A stretch of DNA of 64,000 nt from positions 96,571 to 160,570 of the forward strand of contig JAMOQG010000019.1 in NCBI GenBank assembly GCA_027064135.1, read 5' to 3'. A program made the translations under genes and the position numbers. Source of the stretch: Peptostreptococcaceae bacterium (GTDB lineage: Bacteria > Bacillota > Clostridia > Peptostreptococcales > Acidaminobacteraceae). The notes under the pieces are model-generated. The model did not search any database, was not told the DNA's origin, and was given only the letters and a program-made list of their open reading frames with translations. This document shows positions 62,819 to 64,000 of this stretch, piece after piece; positions within the stretch are counted from its first letter, which is position 1, and each line of letters begins with the position of its first letter.

Positions 62819-63722
62819 TATTGATATGTCTGTAGATTTAAATGGCCTTAAATTAAAAAATCCAGTAACTGTTGCATCAGGCACGTTTGGGTTTGGAGAA
62901 GAGTATGCTGAATTTATTGATCTGAATCAGATTGGTGCAATTTCAGTAAAAGGCTTGACCCTAAAGCCTAAAGAAGGGAATCCGCCTCCAAGACTTTACG
63001 AAACACCAATGGGTTTATTAAACTCTATAGGATTGCAAAATCCAGGTGTTGAAGTTTTTATAAAAAAATATATTCCATATTTAAGGCAGTTTGATACTAA
63101 AATAATTGCAAACATTAATGGAGCAAATTTGGAAGAATACATGGAAATGGCAAGAATTTTAGATAAAGAAGATATTGATTCAATTGAGCTTAATATTTCA
63201 TGTCCAAATGTAAAGGATGGAGGACTTGCTTTTGGGACAAATCCAGAAGTAGTTAGGAATATTGTAACTGAGATTAGGAATTGCACTTCAAAACACTTAA
63301 TCGTAAAATTATCCCCGAATGTAACTGATATTAAAGAAATCGCTTTAATAGTAGAAGAATGTGGTGCAAATGCTATTTCGTTAATCAATACTGTTGCTGG
63401 GATGGCAATTGATATTGAAAAACAAAAAGCAGTAGTTGAAAGAAAAATAGCAGGATTATCTGGACCGGCTGTTAAACCTATTGCTATTAGGAAAGTATTT
63501 GAAGTTGCAAGTGTTGTAAATATACCGATTTTAGGAATGGGGGGGATATTAAATGGTAATGATGCGGTGGAATTTGCGCTTGCAGGAGCATCTGCAATAG
63601 CTATTGGAACTGGAAATTTCATTAATCCTAACGCTAGCATTGAAACTGTTGAAGGAATTAGAAGTTATTTGATGAGAAAAAAATACTCAAAATATACTAA
63701 AATTATTGGATTGGTTAAATAG
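62811..63722 (+). CDS. pyrD: dihydroorotate dehydrogenase, catalytic subunit
   Basis: NPVTVASGTFGFGEEYA, GLTLKPKEGNPPPRLYETPMGLLNSIGLQNPGV, NISCPNVKDGG. Confidence 0.95.
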   Translation: MNNIDMSVDLNGLKLKNPVTVASGTFGFGEEYAEFIDLNQIGAISVKGLTLKPKEGNPPPRLYETPMGLLNSIGLQNPGVEVFIKKYIPYLRQFDTKIIANINGANLEEYMEMARILDKEDIDSIELNISCPNVKDGGLAFGTNPEVVRNIVTEIRNCTSKHLIVKLSPNVTDIKEIALIVEECGANAISLINTVAGMAIDIEKQKAVVERKIAGLSGPAVKPIAIRKVFEVASVVNIPILGMGGILNGNDAVEFALAGASAIAIGTGNFINPNASIETVEGIRSYLMRKKYSKYTKIIGLVK

Positions 63723-63734
63723 AAATCGCTTATT

Positions 63735-63778
63735 AATGGTTTTACTCAAGGAGATATTTGAGTAAAACCATTTTTAGT
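63735..63778 (+). terminator. terminator of the pyr operon
   Basis: AATGGTTTTACTCAaggagataTTTGAGTAAAACCATTTTTA. Confidence 0.85.
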
Positions 63779-64000
63779 ATAATTAGAAATAATAATTAGT
63801 GATCAGATCTATTAAAGAAGCGAAGCAATTTGTTTAGGAAATATTGTATATAGTTATTGAGATTAATTGTTAGTATGAATATTCAGAAAAGTTTTACTTT
63901 ATAAAAATATTTGACCCATAAGTTTCAAAATGGTATTATCAAATAGTTCTAAGGAAAAGCAGTTGAATTGTCTTAAAAAAAAACTAAAAAAAAGATTTGA

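Noticed and set aside
62996-63640. 214-aa minus-strand ORF opposite pyrD
   Set aside because: Fully antisense to conserved pyrD motifs; no recognisable domain.

Overview
The window is about 64 kb of low-GC (AT-rich) Firmicutes/Clostridia-type chromosome, mostly densely packed plus-strand housekeeping operons: pcrA-ligA-gatCAB, oppBCDF-oppA, rph-rdgB-yfcE, a tRNA cluster, hpf, secA-prfB, tex, tsaEB-rimI, a MacAB-like efflux locus, tsaD and pyrC-F-K-D. The main minus-strand genes are an acyl carrier protein and an ABC-F ATPase. Five parts stand out. (1) An enhancer-binding regulator (46203-48050) sits next to a consensus sigma-54 promoter (TGGCACataagTTGCA, 48244-48259) and a 19-bp palindrome. 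These precede an operon that mixes a 2-oxoacid/acetoin dehydrogenase complex with a complete TRAP transporter, a PPC/DUF296 protein and a lipoate ligase. (2) A non-coding element of about 480 bp (45591-46067) looks like an ORF-less IS200/IS605 (TnpB/omegaRNA-type) derivative. (3) The lipoate ligase gene is split by a frameshift at an A11 tract. (4) A YhgE/Pip - secreted LRR - TetR locus has two TGACTnnnRGTCA operator candidates whose centres are 42 bp apart. (5) The tRNA cluster contains a 160-bp perfect duplication and a truncated tRNA-Lys 5' duplicate. RNA-level or recoding control is visible at asnA (T-box), pyrC (PyrR-like attenuator) and prfB (classic +1 frameshift). All calls come from reading the sequence and the supplied ORFs; no database searches were run.
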